From: Timema cristinae | Taxonomy: Eukaryota > Arthropoda > Insecta > Phasmatodea > Timematidae | NCBI GenBank assembly: GCA_039000515.1 | Contig: JBCFYV010001001.1 | Location: forward strand, 16,431,243-16,495,242 | Direction: 5' to 3' | DNA: 64,000 nt | Shown: positions 43,551-54,977 of the stretch, piece after piece | How the letters are laid out: each line of letters begins with the position of its first letter | Numbering within the stretch: the first letter of the stretch is position 1 | The notes under the pieces: generated by a model | Databases searched by the model: none | Told to the model about the DNA's origin: nothing | What the model saw: only the letters and a program-made list of their open reading frames with translations | Translations under genes and position numbers: made by a program

Positions 43551-44730
43551 TATGGATGTTGTATCGAAAGAAAAGTATCGATACTGTACTCATTAAAAGT
43601 ATCGAAAGAAAAGAATCGATTACAGTTAGTATCGTTATCGAAACGCACAAAAGCTTTTCTGCCTCGTCTTTTTGGAGTATCCTATAAGTTTGAGTGAATT
43701 CATTTCATTGTGTTTACAAAAGCTTATATTGTTTGGTTTGTGATGGCCGTGCTCGTTGATAAAGGAAGGAGTAGATGGCCGTGCTCGTTGATAGAGGAAG
43801 GAGTAGATGGCCGTGCTCGTTGATAAAGGAAAGAGTAGATGGCCGTGCTCGTTGATAAAGGAAAGAGTAGATGGCCGTGCTCGTTGATAAAGGAAAGAGT
43901 AGATGGCGTGCTCGTTGATAAAGGAAGAGTAGATGGCCGTGCTCGTTGATAAAGAATGAGTAGAGGCCGTGCTTGTTGATAAAGGAAGAGTAGATGGCCG
44001 TGCTCGTTGATAAAGGAAAGAGTAGATGGCCGTGCTCGTTGATAAAGGAAGGAGTAGATGGCCGTGCTCGTTGATAAAGGAAGAAGTAGATGGCCGTGCT
44101 AGTTGATAAAGGAAGGAGTAGATGGCCGTGCTTGTTGATAAAGGAAGGAGTAGATGGCCGTGCTCGTTGATAAAGGAAGGAGTAGATGGCCGTGCTCGTT
44201 GATAAAGGAAAGAGTAGATGGCCGTGCTCGTTGATAAAGGAAGGAGTAGATGGCCGTGCTCGTTGATAAAGGAAAGAGTAGATGGCGTGCTTGTTGATAA
44301 AGGAAGGAGTAGATAGCCATGCTCGTTGATAAAGGAAGGAGTAGTAGACTGGTCGCCATTCACCTGGCGCGTCACCCGCTCAGGTGATTTATTGATAACA
44401 AAGCTGAAAGAACAGCTATGAATTATGATGAACTAAAGAGATTGATTGTAGAATTGCTTCTAGCTTGTAATGCAGAAAATGAGTGAAAATTGAAAAATAG
44501 AGTAATTTGTTCTTACTCCACAGTCCACCCTTGTAAACAATTAATGTCCATCACCAGTGAAGATAACAAAAATGTTGTTTCTTTCTATAACGATCCGATA
44601 CCAGGAGTGTCAGTACTATGCTCTAATATCAGTAAAAGTATTGTAAAAAAAGTATCAAGTAAATAAATACTAGTATCTAAAGGAAAATATCGATATTAGT
44701 AAAGTATAGATACTTTTTTCCCCATCCCTA
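43551..44730. mobile_element. hAT-like element, 1180 bp, carrying a 32-bp minisatellite
   Basis: GTAATAAA flanks it at 43543-43550 and 44731-44738, an exact 8-bp duplication. The left end TATGGATG pairs with the right end CATCCCTA. Sub-terminal parts repeat GTATCGAAAGAAAAG and AGTATCGATA-type words on both sides. The centre is the array at 43742-44347. No transposase domain is visible. Confidence 0.75.
43742..44347. repeat. 32-bp minisatellite, about 19 copies
   Basis: The unit is GATGGCCGTGCTCGTTGATA then AAGGAAGGAGTA; copies start at 43742 and 43774. Variants are AAGGAAAGAG and a few 1-2 base losses. The minus strand has no stop in any frame of the unit, so 44375-43635 reads as 246 residues with period 32 (three frames in turn). 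This is a property of the repeat, not good evidence for a protein. Confidence 0.95.
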
Positions 44731-44744
44731 GTAATAAATAACTT

Positions 44745-44870
44745 TTTTTGACAGTTATAAAATCTACGAAAATTCCGTTAATATGTGTATACGTTAAATC
44801 ATGTTATTTGTGACTATAACTTTTGATAAATAATATAAATGCCTATAAAATAATGCTAATAATATAGTTA
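44745..44870 (+). repeat. dispersed family E copy, diverged
   Basis: GACAGTTATAAAATCTACGA, GTGTATACGTTAAATCATG and AACTTTTGATAAATAATATA keep the family order. Confidence 0.55.
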
Positions 44871-44949
44871 AATGTTATCAAGATCAAAAGTAAAATTATG
44901 AATTTATATTTTATTAAATTATTTCTTGCAGGAATACAACGATACATTC

Positions 44950-45199
44950 ACCTGCTTCAATGGCCGCATGGTCTAAGGCGTCACTCTCGTGTTGTACTAG
45001 TCTGCCGATGACAGGGAGATCGGAGTTCGAATTCCGGTCGGGTGTACTAAGGTTTTTTTTTTCTAAATTGTTTTACACTCTCCCTCCACGCATATGTGGG
45101 TACACTTTCATTTAAATTCAACCTTTCTCATCCCTAGCTCATTAGCGTAATCAGTACATATACGTATAACCTGGCCAGGTATTAAGGCGCGGTGCTAAG
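44950..45199 (+). repeat. SINE-B copy
   Basis: The head is CTTCAATGGCCGCATGGTCT, the B box GGAGTTCGAATTCCGG, and the tail GGCCAGGTATTAAGGCGCGG. Confidence 0.88.
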
Positions 45200-45239
45200 A
45201 AACAGCTACGCACCCACTTGACGTATCCAGCCAATGACA

Positions 45240-45530
45240 TGAATATATGATCGACTAACGCTCTCTAAAATGGCAGAACATCCCACGTACACGAGTAGGG
45301 TTCAGCAGAACTTGGTCTGTTCCATCCCCCTGATGTTTCTTTTCAAGGTACGTTCCATAGGGGGATAGAATCTAGACACCCCTAAATGAGACAGTGTGAC
45401 ATCACTTCCTGCATGCCGAGAAAGAGGGCGGGACGTGAGAGGTATTAGTGCGCCTATGACGTCATGAGAGGGTTGCCTCAAAGGAGATGGGTCTAGGGAT
45501 CAAGTGGGATTATAGTGCGCAGGACTATTC
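45240..45530. promoter_or_regulatory. GC-rich low-repeat segment with a CRE palindrome
   Basis: ATGACGTCAT at 45456-45465 is a full CRE/ATF-type palindrome. GGGCGGGAC, a GC-box word, lies at about 45427-45435. The segment matches no repeat family here and borders the 63-bp array. No transcript is implied by sequence alone. Confidence 0.3.
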
Positions 45531-45559
45531 CTGCATAGGGGAGGATGCAAGGACTAAAC

Positions 45560-47388
45560 ACACTGCGTTCAACATAGCTGGGTGACTTTATAGGACGTGC
45601 TGGAGATGACGGGTTCTTACGTACACTGCTCTCAACATAGCTGGGTGACTTTATAGGACGTGCTGGAGATGACGGGTTCTTACGTACACTGCTCTCAACA
45701 CAGCTGGGTGACTTTATAGGACGTGCGGAGATGACGGGTTCTTACGTACACTGCTCTCAACATAGCTGGGTGACTTTATAGGACGTGCTGGAGATGACGG
45801 GTTCTTACGTACACTGCTCTCAACATAGCTGGGTGACTTTATAGGACGTGCGGAGATGACGGGTTCTTACGTACACTGCTCTCAACATAGCTGGGTGACT
45901 TTATAGGACGTGCTGGAGATGACGGGTTCTTACGTACACTGCTCTCAACATAGCTGGGTGACTTTATAGGACGTGCTGGAGATGACGGGTTCTTTTGTAT
46001 ACTGCGCTCAACATAGCTGGGTGACTTTATAGGACGTGCTGGAGATGACGGGTTCTTACGTACACTGCTCTCAACATAGCTGGGTGACTTTATAGGACGT
46101 GCTGGAGATGACGGGTTCTTACGTACACTGCTCTCAACATAGCTGGGTGACTTTATAGGACGTGCTGGAGATGACGGGTTCTTTTGTATACTGCGCTCAA
46201 CATAGCTGGGTGACTTTATAGGACGTGCTGGAGATGACGGGTTCTTACGTACACTGCTCTCAACATAGCTGGGTGACTTTATAGGACGTGCTGGAGATGA
46301 CGGGTTCTTACGTACACTGCTCTCAACATAGCTGGGTGACTTTATAGGACGTGCTGGAGATGACGGGTTCTTACGTACACTGCTCTCAACATAGCTGGGT
46401 GACTTTATAGGACGTGCTGGAGATGACGGGTTCTTACGTACACTGCTCTCAACATAGCTGGGTGACTTTATAGGACGTGCGGAGATGACGGGTTCTTTTG
46501 TATACTGCTCTCAACATAGCTGGGTGACTTTATAGGACGTGCTGGAGATGACGGGTTCTTTTGTATACTGCGCTCAACATAGCTGGGTGACTTTATAGGA
46601 CGTGCTGGAGATGACGGGTTCTTACGTACACTGCTCTCAACATAGCTGGGTGACTTTATAGGACGTGCTGGAGATGACGGGTTCTTACGTACACTGCTCT
46701 CAACATAGCTGGGTGACTTTATAGGACGTGCTGGAGATGACGGGTTCTTACGTACACTGCTCTCAACATAGCTGGGTGACTTTATAGGACGTGCTGGAGA
46801 TGACGGGTTCTTACGTACACTGCTCTCAACATAGCTGGGTGACTTTATAGGACGTGCTGGAGATGACGGGTTCTTACGTACACTGCTCTCAACATAGCTG
46901 GGTGACTTTATAGGACGTGCTGGAGATGACGGGTTCTTACGTACACTGCTCTCAACATAGCTGGGTGACTTTATAGAACGTGCTGGAGATGACGGGTTCT
47001 TACGTACACTGCTCTCAACATAGCTGGGTGACTTTATAGGACGTGCGGAGATGACGGGTTCTTACGTACACTGCTCTCAACATAGCTGGGTGACTTTATA
47101 GGACGTGCTGGAGATGACGGGTTCTTACGTACACTGCTCTCAACATAGCTGGGTGACTTTATAGGACGTGCTGGAGATGACGGGTTCTTACGTACACTGC
47201 TCTCAACATAGCTGGGTGACTTTATAGGACGTGCTGGAGATGACGGGTTCTTACGTACACTGCTCTCAACATAGCTGGGTGACTTTATAGGACGTGCTGG
47301 AGATGACGGGTTCTTTTGTATACTGCGCTCAACATAGCTGGGTGACTTTATAAGACGTGTTATAGTTGACGTGTTTTTATGTACACTG
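45560..47388 (+). repeat. 63-bp minisatellite, about 29 copies, with 61-bp variants
   Basis: The unit begins CTGCTCTCAACATAGCTGGG, then TGACTTTATAGGACGTGCTG, then GAGATGACGGGTTCTTACGT and ACA. Four separated units (about 45721, 45845, 46476 and 47041) have GTGCGGAG in place of GTGCTGGAG, two bases shorter. A TTTTGTATACTGCGCTC variant recurs in several units. One minus-strand frame is open across the 63-bp units but has no ATG (see findings). Confidence 0.96.
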
Positions 47389-47389
47389 A

Positions 47390-47930
47390 AAAATATATAT
47401 TTAAAAAAATGGAAGTTTAGTAAATGAGGAGTTGATTGCTATGTTCTTTGGTGGACAGTAATTTTTATTTTTATTCATGTTGTTTACTCGATAAGGAAGC
47501 GCTAATGAGATAATCTTCAAAGGACATATTGAATTAGTTTTTCAATCCTCTACAACTTCCTAAAGTTTGATTGTTTAACCCGGTAACATTATGTACACTC
47601 GTTAGACTGTTAGAGTATTGTGCATTCCTCTAATAATTCTCGTGGACCCCAGTTTGATACCATTGTGACGTCCAGGGCCGCCCTTCACAGACGTGGGGCT
47701 TGGGAAACTTCGGAATTTCGAGAATCCAGGGTCCTGGAGGTAATTGTGGATGTATGTAGCAGCGCCGAATTCAACGATGATGATGTGAAGTCCACAAGAG
47801 GTATCAGGGAATTCCCTGAATGGTAAATTACATTGTAACAACTAATGCCAGAAGTAGTTTTTTTTTATACATACAAGGGCTTATTTCTCCCCAGCCTTTG
47901 GTTCGATTCTCTTCATCAACAAACTTGATC
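47390..47930. other. unassigned sequence
   Basis: 47610-47830 is GC-richer and contains CCAGGGCCGCCCTTCACAGA and a short open frame on each strand; no domain is recognised. Confidence 0.4.
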
Positions 47931-47934
47931 TGTA

Positions 47935-48365
47935 TTAAAGTACAAATAACGACTGTGCCAAGTTTGAATTAAATCGGTGAACGCGCTCAAAAGTTATCGC
48001 AAGACATATTCACCTCAGATAAATTATTATTATTTAGCACCGCGTCTTACTACCCGTTCGGGTTATACGCTCTAAGTACTAATTACACTAATGAATTAGG
48101 AATTGGGAAGGTTGAATTAGAGGAAGTGAATCCACATTTGCGTGGAGGGAGAGTGGAAAACCATTTAGGAATACCCTCCCCCCCCCCCCAATTCACCCGA
48201 CCGAGATTTGAACCTCGATCTCCCCGTCCTCGTCAGCCGAGCTCAACACGACAAGCACGTTAGCCAACTACGCCACCGAGGCGGGTCACAGATAAACAAA
48301 CAGACAAACGCAGAGAGGTGAAGTTAAAACCGAGAGCTCGCTTCACTCGTTCAATAGATCAAATC
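47935..48365 (+). repeat. retroelement-tail-like repeat split by a SINE-B
   Basis: GTGCCAAGTTTGAATTAAAT, CGGTGAACGCG and AAAAGTTATCGCAAGACATA before the SINE, then CAGATAAACAAACAGACAAA after it, is a common insect LINE-tail pattern. The SINE at 48024-48288 interrupts it. Confidence 0.5.
48024..48288 (-). repeat. SINE-B copy, 8-bp TSD
   Basis: CAGATAAA flanks it at 48016-48023 and 48289-48296. The minus-strand head is CCTCGGTGGCGTAGTTGGCT, with B box and tail ACCCGAACGGGTAGTAAGAC. Confidence 0.93.
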
Positions 48366-48659
48366 ACAAGGCTATGTTTTTATTTGTTTTTACACTCTGA
48401 CAATATTTTCTAAATCACCGATACAAGGAGCCTAATCCATACGAGCGTGAAAGCAAAACATTCCCATTCCAACTTATTTTTTTCCTCTCCGTCACCTAAG
48501 CAACAACGGGGCCCCCTCAAATCGAGGGGTCCTGTGTGACCGCACCGTTTGCACACCCGTAAGGGTGGCCCTGGGAACATCATAGTGCTTACAGGCGGAA
48601 GAAATTAAGGTCGTCCTTAGAATGAGGACGGGGCAATACAACTTGGTGTTGACACAACT

Positions 48660-49010
48660 TATCGTTTTCATGGAAACTATGGTGGCATAAATTACGGGAG
48701 TAGAATATTGATATGGCACAAATTTAGCACTAAGTATAAGTGTAAGTTTCATAATTTGTGATGTCGTGTGCTGCCAACAGCAGCCGATGTTTTTAGGTCT
48801 TTTAACGATAAATACGGTAACACAAATTATGGGATTGAGGTACAAATTCAGCCCTAAATATCGGCATAATTTGTGGCGTTATCGGTGCTGCTACGTAAAG
48901 TTAGCAGCACCCAACTTTTTTTTTTTTTTTGTATTCTTACGAAAACTATATTGGCACAAATTATGAGAATAGAATATACTTGTGACACAAATTCAGCACT
49001 AAATATTGCC
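48660..49010. repeat. three degenerate copies of a roughly 135-bp unit
   Basis: GGCATAAATTACGGGAGTAG (48682), AACACAAATTATGGGATTGA (48820) and GGCACAAATTATGAGAATAG (48953) are each followed by ACAAATT.AGC.CTAA.TAT. Short inverted words (ACAAATTAT / ATAATTTGT) recur. Minus-strand frames here are not convincing genes. Confidence 0.5.
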
Positions 49011-49258
49011 ACAGATCTCACTGATTGCAGCCAATAATAATAATACAATACAATCTGTAAAAGAGATGTAATGGAAATATATGGCCTAAACTCTAAAATA
49101 ATATCTACATTCAAACAAAATGTTCTGATCCTGCCTAAGTAGCTCCCTAATATAGAAAACATAAGGGCGTTATTTACAGTAAGCTAACATAATTACAGGT
49201 CTCGTAGATCGCGAGGTAATCCCTTTGTAGATCAATCCAAACACCGTTTGTGGCCCCA

Positions 49259-49294
<36 letters not shown>

Positions 49295-49340
49295 ACTGGA
49301 ACACGCTGACATATGTGCCATGTGTGTGTGTGTGTGTGTT
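49259..49340. repeat. (TG)n microsatellites
   Basis: Two TG runs, about 49261-49289 and 49321-49339. Confidence 0.9.
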
Positions 49341-49574
49341 CGTGCTTCTAGACGTGTTCATTTCATTTAAAAACATTACGTGTGTGCAGTGCTACAGCAC
49401 GCCATTGTTACTGATTGCAGCCAATAAAAAAGGACGGAATGTAAATATACAGGGTGAGTCATAATCGACATATTTAATATGTCGTTCAGATGATCCTCCC
49501 TGTTAATGAACAAATACAATAATAATAATAATTATTATAATAAAAAGTTCAATTTTATTTTTAGTAAAATGTCC

Positions 49575-49745
49575 GATATCTTAACTCAGTCGGCAGTGTG
49601 TCTGCAAGCTGCGTTAAAGGTCCTGGGTTCAATTACTGGCATGGCCCAAAAATGTATCGTTGGTGAAATGTGGGTTAACTCTTATTTATTGATGAATTAA
49701 TGGCTCGTGACATTGTGTTATATCTGTTCTATATTTAGTTAGAAG
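49575..49745 (+). repeat. SINE-C copy, 3'-truncated
   Basis: The head is CTTAACTCAGTCGGCAGTGT, the B box GGGTTCAATTACTGGCATGG, and the body ATGTATCGTTGGTGAAATGT. Confidence 0.8.
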
Positions 49746-49759
49746 TAATGAGCTGATAA

Positions 49760-51275
49760 GTCAATTTATAAAGTGTAATATCTCGAATAAAACAATATAA
49801 AATACTGATAAATGAGCTAAACGTTTTGTTGTATTTAAAAAAATAAGATGTATGTGTGGATTTTGATGAGTAATTTTTACTTTCTCCTTATCTTACAGGT
49901 ATAAAAAGTATTGTGATCGTCAAAAAATTTAATTCGAGATGTTGATGAATTTCGACGTTTTATGACCCCCGAATCCGAAAAAGGTGTTTTTGAATTTAAG
50001 TCTGTCTGTCTGTACCTACAACTAGAGCCTAAACCAATTTACCGATCGGACTAATATTTGGTATCTAGTGTTTTCATAGGGTTGCCCTTAGTAATTTTTG
50101 GAATTGGATATCTAACCCTAAAATTAAGGGTAGTTTACTGAAGGGTGAAAAGAGAACAATCGATTTTATCTAAATCAGCTCTAACGATTTTGATTAAAAT
50201 TCGTATCTAGGCATTGCTTAAGATTATAAATAAAATTGTTATTTTCATTTTTCCATGAAAATTAATTTTAGGGTACTTAACAGAATCGAAAATTTCCTTA
50301 GTCCCTATCTCCACAAATATTTAAGATTCTAAATAGCTTATCATTGCAAAATTGTAGTATTATTAAAAATAGAAAACTTTTATATGAAATATATTTTTAA
50401 AAAACTAATAGTTTCTGAGATATTGACAAATATATATTATATATATATATTATATATACAAATTTGTGAGATTTATTTGTGAAGAGATGTTACTTAAGTT
50501 TTAACGCAATAACTCTGTAATTCCATAACGTAAATAAGTAAGTCTCCAAAAAGTTCATTTTTGTTTTCCTTTTAATCTCTTAGAGGAAAAGTTTTTACAA
50601 CAATAATCATTTTAGACGCAATAGTCAATATTTACAATTTTTATTTGTCTAAATTTATAAATGATGAATTTAATAAAAATGCTATAACCATAAAATGTGC
50701 AACCCCTAATAAAATGTTAAACATTTTTACCGGTAGTCAAATTTGAATACAAAGTATTGACACTTGTGTACCCAATATTGATTTTTTTTTTGTCCAAATA
50801 TACAAGTGAGGACTTAAATTCTTTAAAAAGAAAATCATAAAATTTAAACCCGGGAGTCAAAAAATGTTTAATTTAAGTAAAACACAATTTTTCCTCGGGT
50901 TTGTTAGTGTATAACATTTCGTTTCCCATATATTACGAGTTATGAATAAATATTTCCATATTCAAACAATAGAGCGAGAAAGTCCGCGCGGAGTTTTGTA
51001 CCATTTATTTAAATAGTTTTTCTTCTTAGACATTCTCATTTTGTTTTATGGGTGATCTTATAAAACTATAATTTAGGAGAATTGTATCCATAGCTGTTTC
51101 TATTGATGCTGTGTTAGGGTATAGAAAATAATAGATTAAAAAAGTTTGTCATCAGATTCGACAAATTTAGGATCATAGAATAAGATAATACTAAAATTAA
51201 GTTTATATATTACGTCGAATTTAAATTAATAAACTTATACATGAAAAATTATTAATTTAGATTCGACTTATACAA
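49760..51275. other. AT-rich sequence, nothing firm
   Basis: 49965-50260 has a GTCTGTCTGTCTGTACC word and resembles degenerate retroelement sequence. A TA run lies at 50430-50458. No gene is seen. Confidence 0.5.
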
Positions 51276-51279
51276 TTAA

Positions 51280-51415
51280 AAGGAAATTTAAATCACACTT
51301 GGAAAACCTTTTAGAACAATACAACCGGCCGGGATTCGAAACTACAGCTTCTTGTCCCCAGGAAAACTTAGTGGAATCTATTGACGTTTAATCCACGTTT
51401 ATCACCGATGTGGGT
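51280..51415 (-). repeat. SINE-B 5' part
   Basis: The minus-strand head is CATCGGTGATAAACGTGG and the B box region TTTCGAATCCCGG; the 3' half is missing. Confidence 0.55.
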
Positions 51416-51419
51416 CGTT

Positions 51420-52530
51420 GATACTGTCAAACTATTATCAACTGGAGGACAAGTATTAATTTTAATAAGCGGTAACAAGAAAACTATCCCTCAACCATGG
51501 ATGGCTGTCTCTAGTTAATGACCTAAAAACATTAATTACACCAGCAATAAACCTTGTACCTCCCCCTCTCCTTGTTTACCTTTCAACCGTGTGTGTCTCC
51601 AATGATGGATCACGTGGCTGCAACCTTTTCTGTGATTTCTAGGGTGCTGCAGATCAACCGTTGATAACTGAGGAGGGAAGGGGGAACAACAGGAACATGG
51701 ATGTAGGGTGGAAAGACTAGTGGGATGCGGTTTGGTGTATTAAGGATCATACAAACCACGTGACGCTTTCATCTTGCCATCTGAGTCTCTCTGTTAGTGT
51801 CACAAGAACTTTCTTATGAAATAATTACATTTGCTCTTGATGTGAAACGTTGCGTAACCCACAGGTTGAAGGAGGGTGGGGGGGAGGTGTCAGGCTAAAT
51901 ATCTACTTGGTGTTACATGGGGTTAAAACAGGGTAGGAGGGGGGGGGGGGCTAAAATATATTAGAATCGAAAGAATCCACCAAACTCTAAAAGTGGATTG
52001 AAGAATTGTTCCTGTATTCCGGGGGTGCGTACTAACGCATACAAAGTGATATATATACCTTATGAATACGACACACAGAATAATTCTTGTATGAAGAACC
52101 TTTTAGAAAATTCAAACAGATTATATTGTTTCTAATATTGTTATTTTATATTATTAGTATTATTTGATAAGTTGTAAGCCACACGGCCTAAATTGGGAGG
52201 CGTGTTTCTGTGTGTGATATCGTAGTGTTTTGGATTGTGAATGACAAAACGAGTATTGCACGGTGTTATAATTAGCTATCAAACAAATAGAATAGAGGCG
52301 CTGACCACATAGAACAGTGTCAACATTCCAGAGGGAGAAACCAGGCCAGGCGGCAGAATAAAGAGTTAGGTGTCCAGCTATCGCGGCTGACTATTCACCA
52401 TCGAGTATAGGGGGTACTCTACCCGTTTTGGGGGCTACGCGGGTTAGGACGCCGGCACGTCAGTACTTGTATTTGAGGGCTACCACTCAAGTCAGGGTAC
52501 CGGGGCTCATATACCGTGTGGGATCACCCA
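51420..52530. other. unassigned, GC-moderate with G run
   Basis: 51540-51900 and 52300-52530 are low-repeat and GC-richer. A G run lies at about 51935-51950. No exon is supported. Confidence 0.4.
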
Positions 52531-53348
52531 GAGGTTAGACAGGCCAATGGTTATTCCTTGCAATACTTCGTTCTGTCACAAGCTTCCAAATAATCTTTCA
52601 AGTTATTTTATGTATGTTCAATATCACTATCAACATTACATTTGTAATAAACATAGTAGTACTAATAAAAACACAAAAACCAAGTCGAACGTCAATTACG
52701 AGCCCACGCAATCATATAATCCACTCACCCCCCCTCCTCCTCCCCCCCCCCCCCCCCAACCTCAGCCGTAAGGTATCCTGACAAGATTTAGGCCTACAAA
52801 TGCACAACATGTAGGGAAGGGGGACGGGTGGTGATAAAGTCTGGTTGGTTTTTTTTAATCAAAAGTGACAGCTACAGATCACATTAATTTATATATAAAT
52901 ATGTGAAAAAGTTTCAATAACTTTTGTTGAGTACTGAAAAAGTTTATTTCTATTATAATTGGATTGTACTTGAGAGTTTTTTTTTTAGTGGATGATAGTT
53001 AAACATCTTATTTGTTGATCAAAATAATAAAAGTGTGGTTAATACAAAAGATTGAAATGGCTTCATCTAAATATGTCAAACAAATACGAATCAACCGCAG
53101 TAGTTTAATTTAGGGCCGAAACGATGAATAGAGTTACACGAAAAATATTTTTATCTCGTTTTATATAATTTAATTTAAAACACGAATGCTTATTTTTTAA
53201 CGGTATTAGTTTCATAAGATCCACTTCAGATTGATTTTTAGTCAAATCAAGTTTGGAAACTAAATTCATCTACAAAACCGTGTTCAATAAGTGTAGCCTA
53301 AATAAAACCTAGGATAATTTAATTTGTATTACATTTAAAAAAATTTTT

Positions 53349-53604
53349 TAACACCGCGTCTTACTACCCGTTCGGGTTATATGCTTATTACTAATTACGC
53401 TAATGGTTTTAAAGATTATGAGAGTTCATATTTATAGGAATAGTACCCATATTTACGTGGAGAGAGATATAAAGATAGTGGAAAGCTATTTAGGAAAAAA
53501 TCACCCTCAATACACCCGACCAAGATTTGAACCTCTATCTCCTCGTCATCGCCAATCTAAACTAATGCGAGAGTAGCATCTTAGACCATGTGGACACTGA
53601 AGCA
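53349..53604 (-). repeat. SINE-B copy
   Basis: The + strand starts AACACCGCGTCTTACTACCC and ends in the reverse of a GTCCACATGGTCTAAGATGC head. Confidence 0.88.
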
Positions 53605-53861
53605 AGTATTTAAATAATTATAGTTGTAAAAATATATTTAAAAATAATTTTTATACAATGGCCATTAACGTTAAAGTGATATGTATGAGCAGGGTAATTA
53701 AGATGTAATATAACATAATTTGAAACGAGAGAGAATAGAAAAAACAATAAAACAATCCACCAATGCACGGGCCGGGATCTGAGCCATTTAAATCAAGAGT
53801 CAAGAATAAAAACCATTGCGCTGTGATATTTTAATACTAATTATTTTTAAAATAGTAAGAA

Positions 53862-54490
53862 CCGCTTTGGTGGCCGCATGGTCTAAGGCATCACTCTCGT
53901 AATAGACTAGACCAGGAGTGCTCAACACCAAGGGGGGAATTTGAGGGTTTTAAGGAGGGGGGTATTAAGACCACCAGCTAAAACTATTAAAAAAAAACAT
54001 ATTTTCTTCAAACTACAATATTTTCAGACTTTCCATAAACAATTTGTTTACTGGACTTGATGAACGGTAATTTTAATTTAATTGTAAAGCTCTACAGTAA
54101 ACATAATCAAAGTAATATGTATTTATGTACTAATATGGATAAAAAGTGTTTTCAATATTATATGTATATTATTCAGACTGCAACTTTTGAGCCGGGCAAC
54201 CTAGAGGGGGGGGGGGGGATTACCTACTGACATGTGGTGAAAAGTGTGCATGTCATTAAAAAGGTAAGAGAACCACTGGACTAGACTACCGATGACGAGG
54301 AGATTGGAATTTGATCTTGATAGGGCATATTGAGGGTGATTTCCCCGAAATGGTTCCCCCCTCTCTCTCTCTCTCTGTGTGAATGCCGCTACACCTCCTC
54401 TTGATTCAATCGCCCTCATCCTTACCACATTAGAGTAATAGTACATATGAGTATAACCAAAAAGGATATTAAGATACGGTGATAAAGAAA
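53862..54490 (+). repeat. SINE-B copy interrupted by a hAT-like MITE
   Basis: The head CTTTGGTGGCCGCATGGTCT and arm end at GACTAGAC (53905-53912). The body resumes at 54280 with the duplicated GACTAGAC, then GATGACGAGGAGATTGG and a tail at about 54480. Confidence 0.9.
53913..54279. mobile_element. hAT-like MITE, 367 bp, nested in a SINE, exact 8-bp TSD
   Basis: The start CAGGAGTGCTCAACACC and end AAGGTAAGAGAACCACTG are inverted in the hAT manner. GACTAGAC flanks both sides. A G run lies at 54208-54220. Confidence 0.92.
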
Positions 54491-54534
54491 AATTAGTAAG
54501 CTTCAACACCAAGGCTGTACTCGCCAGTGGTCAC

Positions 54535-54700
54535 ACAAACTTAGGTGTCAGGCTCGTAATAGACTGGATTTACAGTTGCACAGAGGTCCAGGTTTTAATT
54601 TCGGCTGAGTGCAATCGGAGTGATTTCCCTTATGTGATTTACAACACCCACTCTTCCCGGTTGTGTGGTTGTACGAATTTCCTCTAAACTAACACTATCA
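54535..54700 (+). repeat. SINE-B copy, diverged
   Basis: GTGTCAGGCTCGTAATAGAC, GTCCAGGTTTTAATTTCGGC and TGATTTCCCTTATGTGATTT follow SINE-B order. Confidence 0.6.
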
Positions 54701-54703
54701 TCC

Positions 54704-54800
54704 CTTCCTTTAAACTACCCTTATTCCACCTTTCTTTAAACTATCCTTATCACACCTTCCTCTAAACTACCCTTATCTCACCTTCCTTTAAACTACCCTT
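54704..54800. repeat. short tandem repeat of about 28 bp, 4 units
   Basis: CTTTAAACTACCCTTAT recurs with variants at 54709, 54736, 54764 and 54788. It probably grew from the TTCCTCTAAACT word of the SINE-B body. Confidence 0.7.
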
Positions 54801-54977
54801 ATCATCTCTACTACTCTCCATTCTAAAACGCACTAAATTTATTATTGGTATAATATAAGGGGTAGGTAGGGATAAGGAAGTCAGTTCTAGAGAATCCCTC
54901 CCACCTTCCCCCCACTTTTCACCCCGAAAGGTATCAGTCTTTCCTTAACGAATAACACTATCACATATCCTATAAAC

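Noticed and set aside
43635..44375. Minus-strand reading frame of 246 residues with a 32-residue repeat
   Set aside because: It exists because a 32-bp tandem unit has no stop in any minus frame; the protein cycles through three frames of the same DNA and the array sits inside a hAT-like element.
48492..49162. Two minus-strand frames of 117 and 102 residues
   Set aside because: They fall on a degenerate roughly 135-bp repeat and have repeat-derived, unrecognised sequence.
49258..49464. Frame beginning with a Cys-Val repeat
   Set aside because: It is a (TG)n microsatellite read as CVCVCV.
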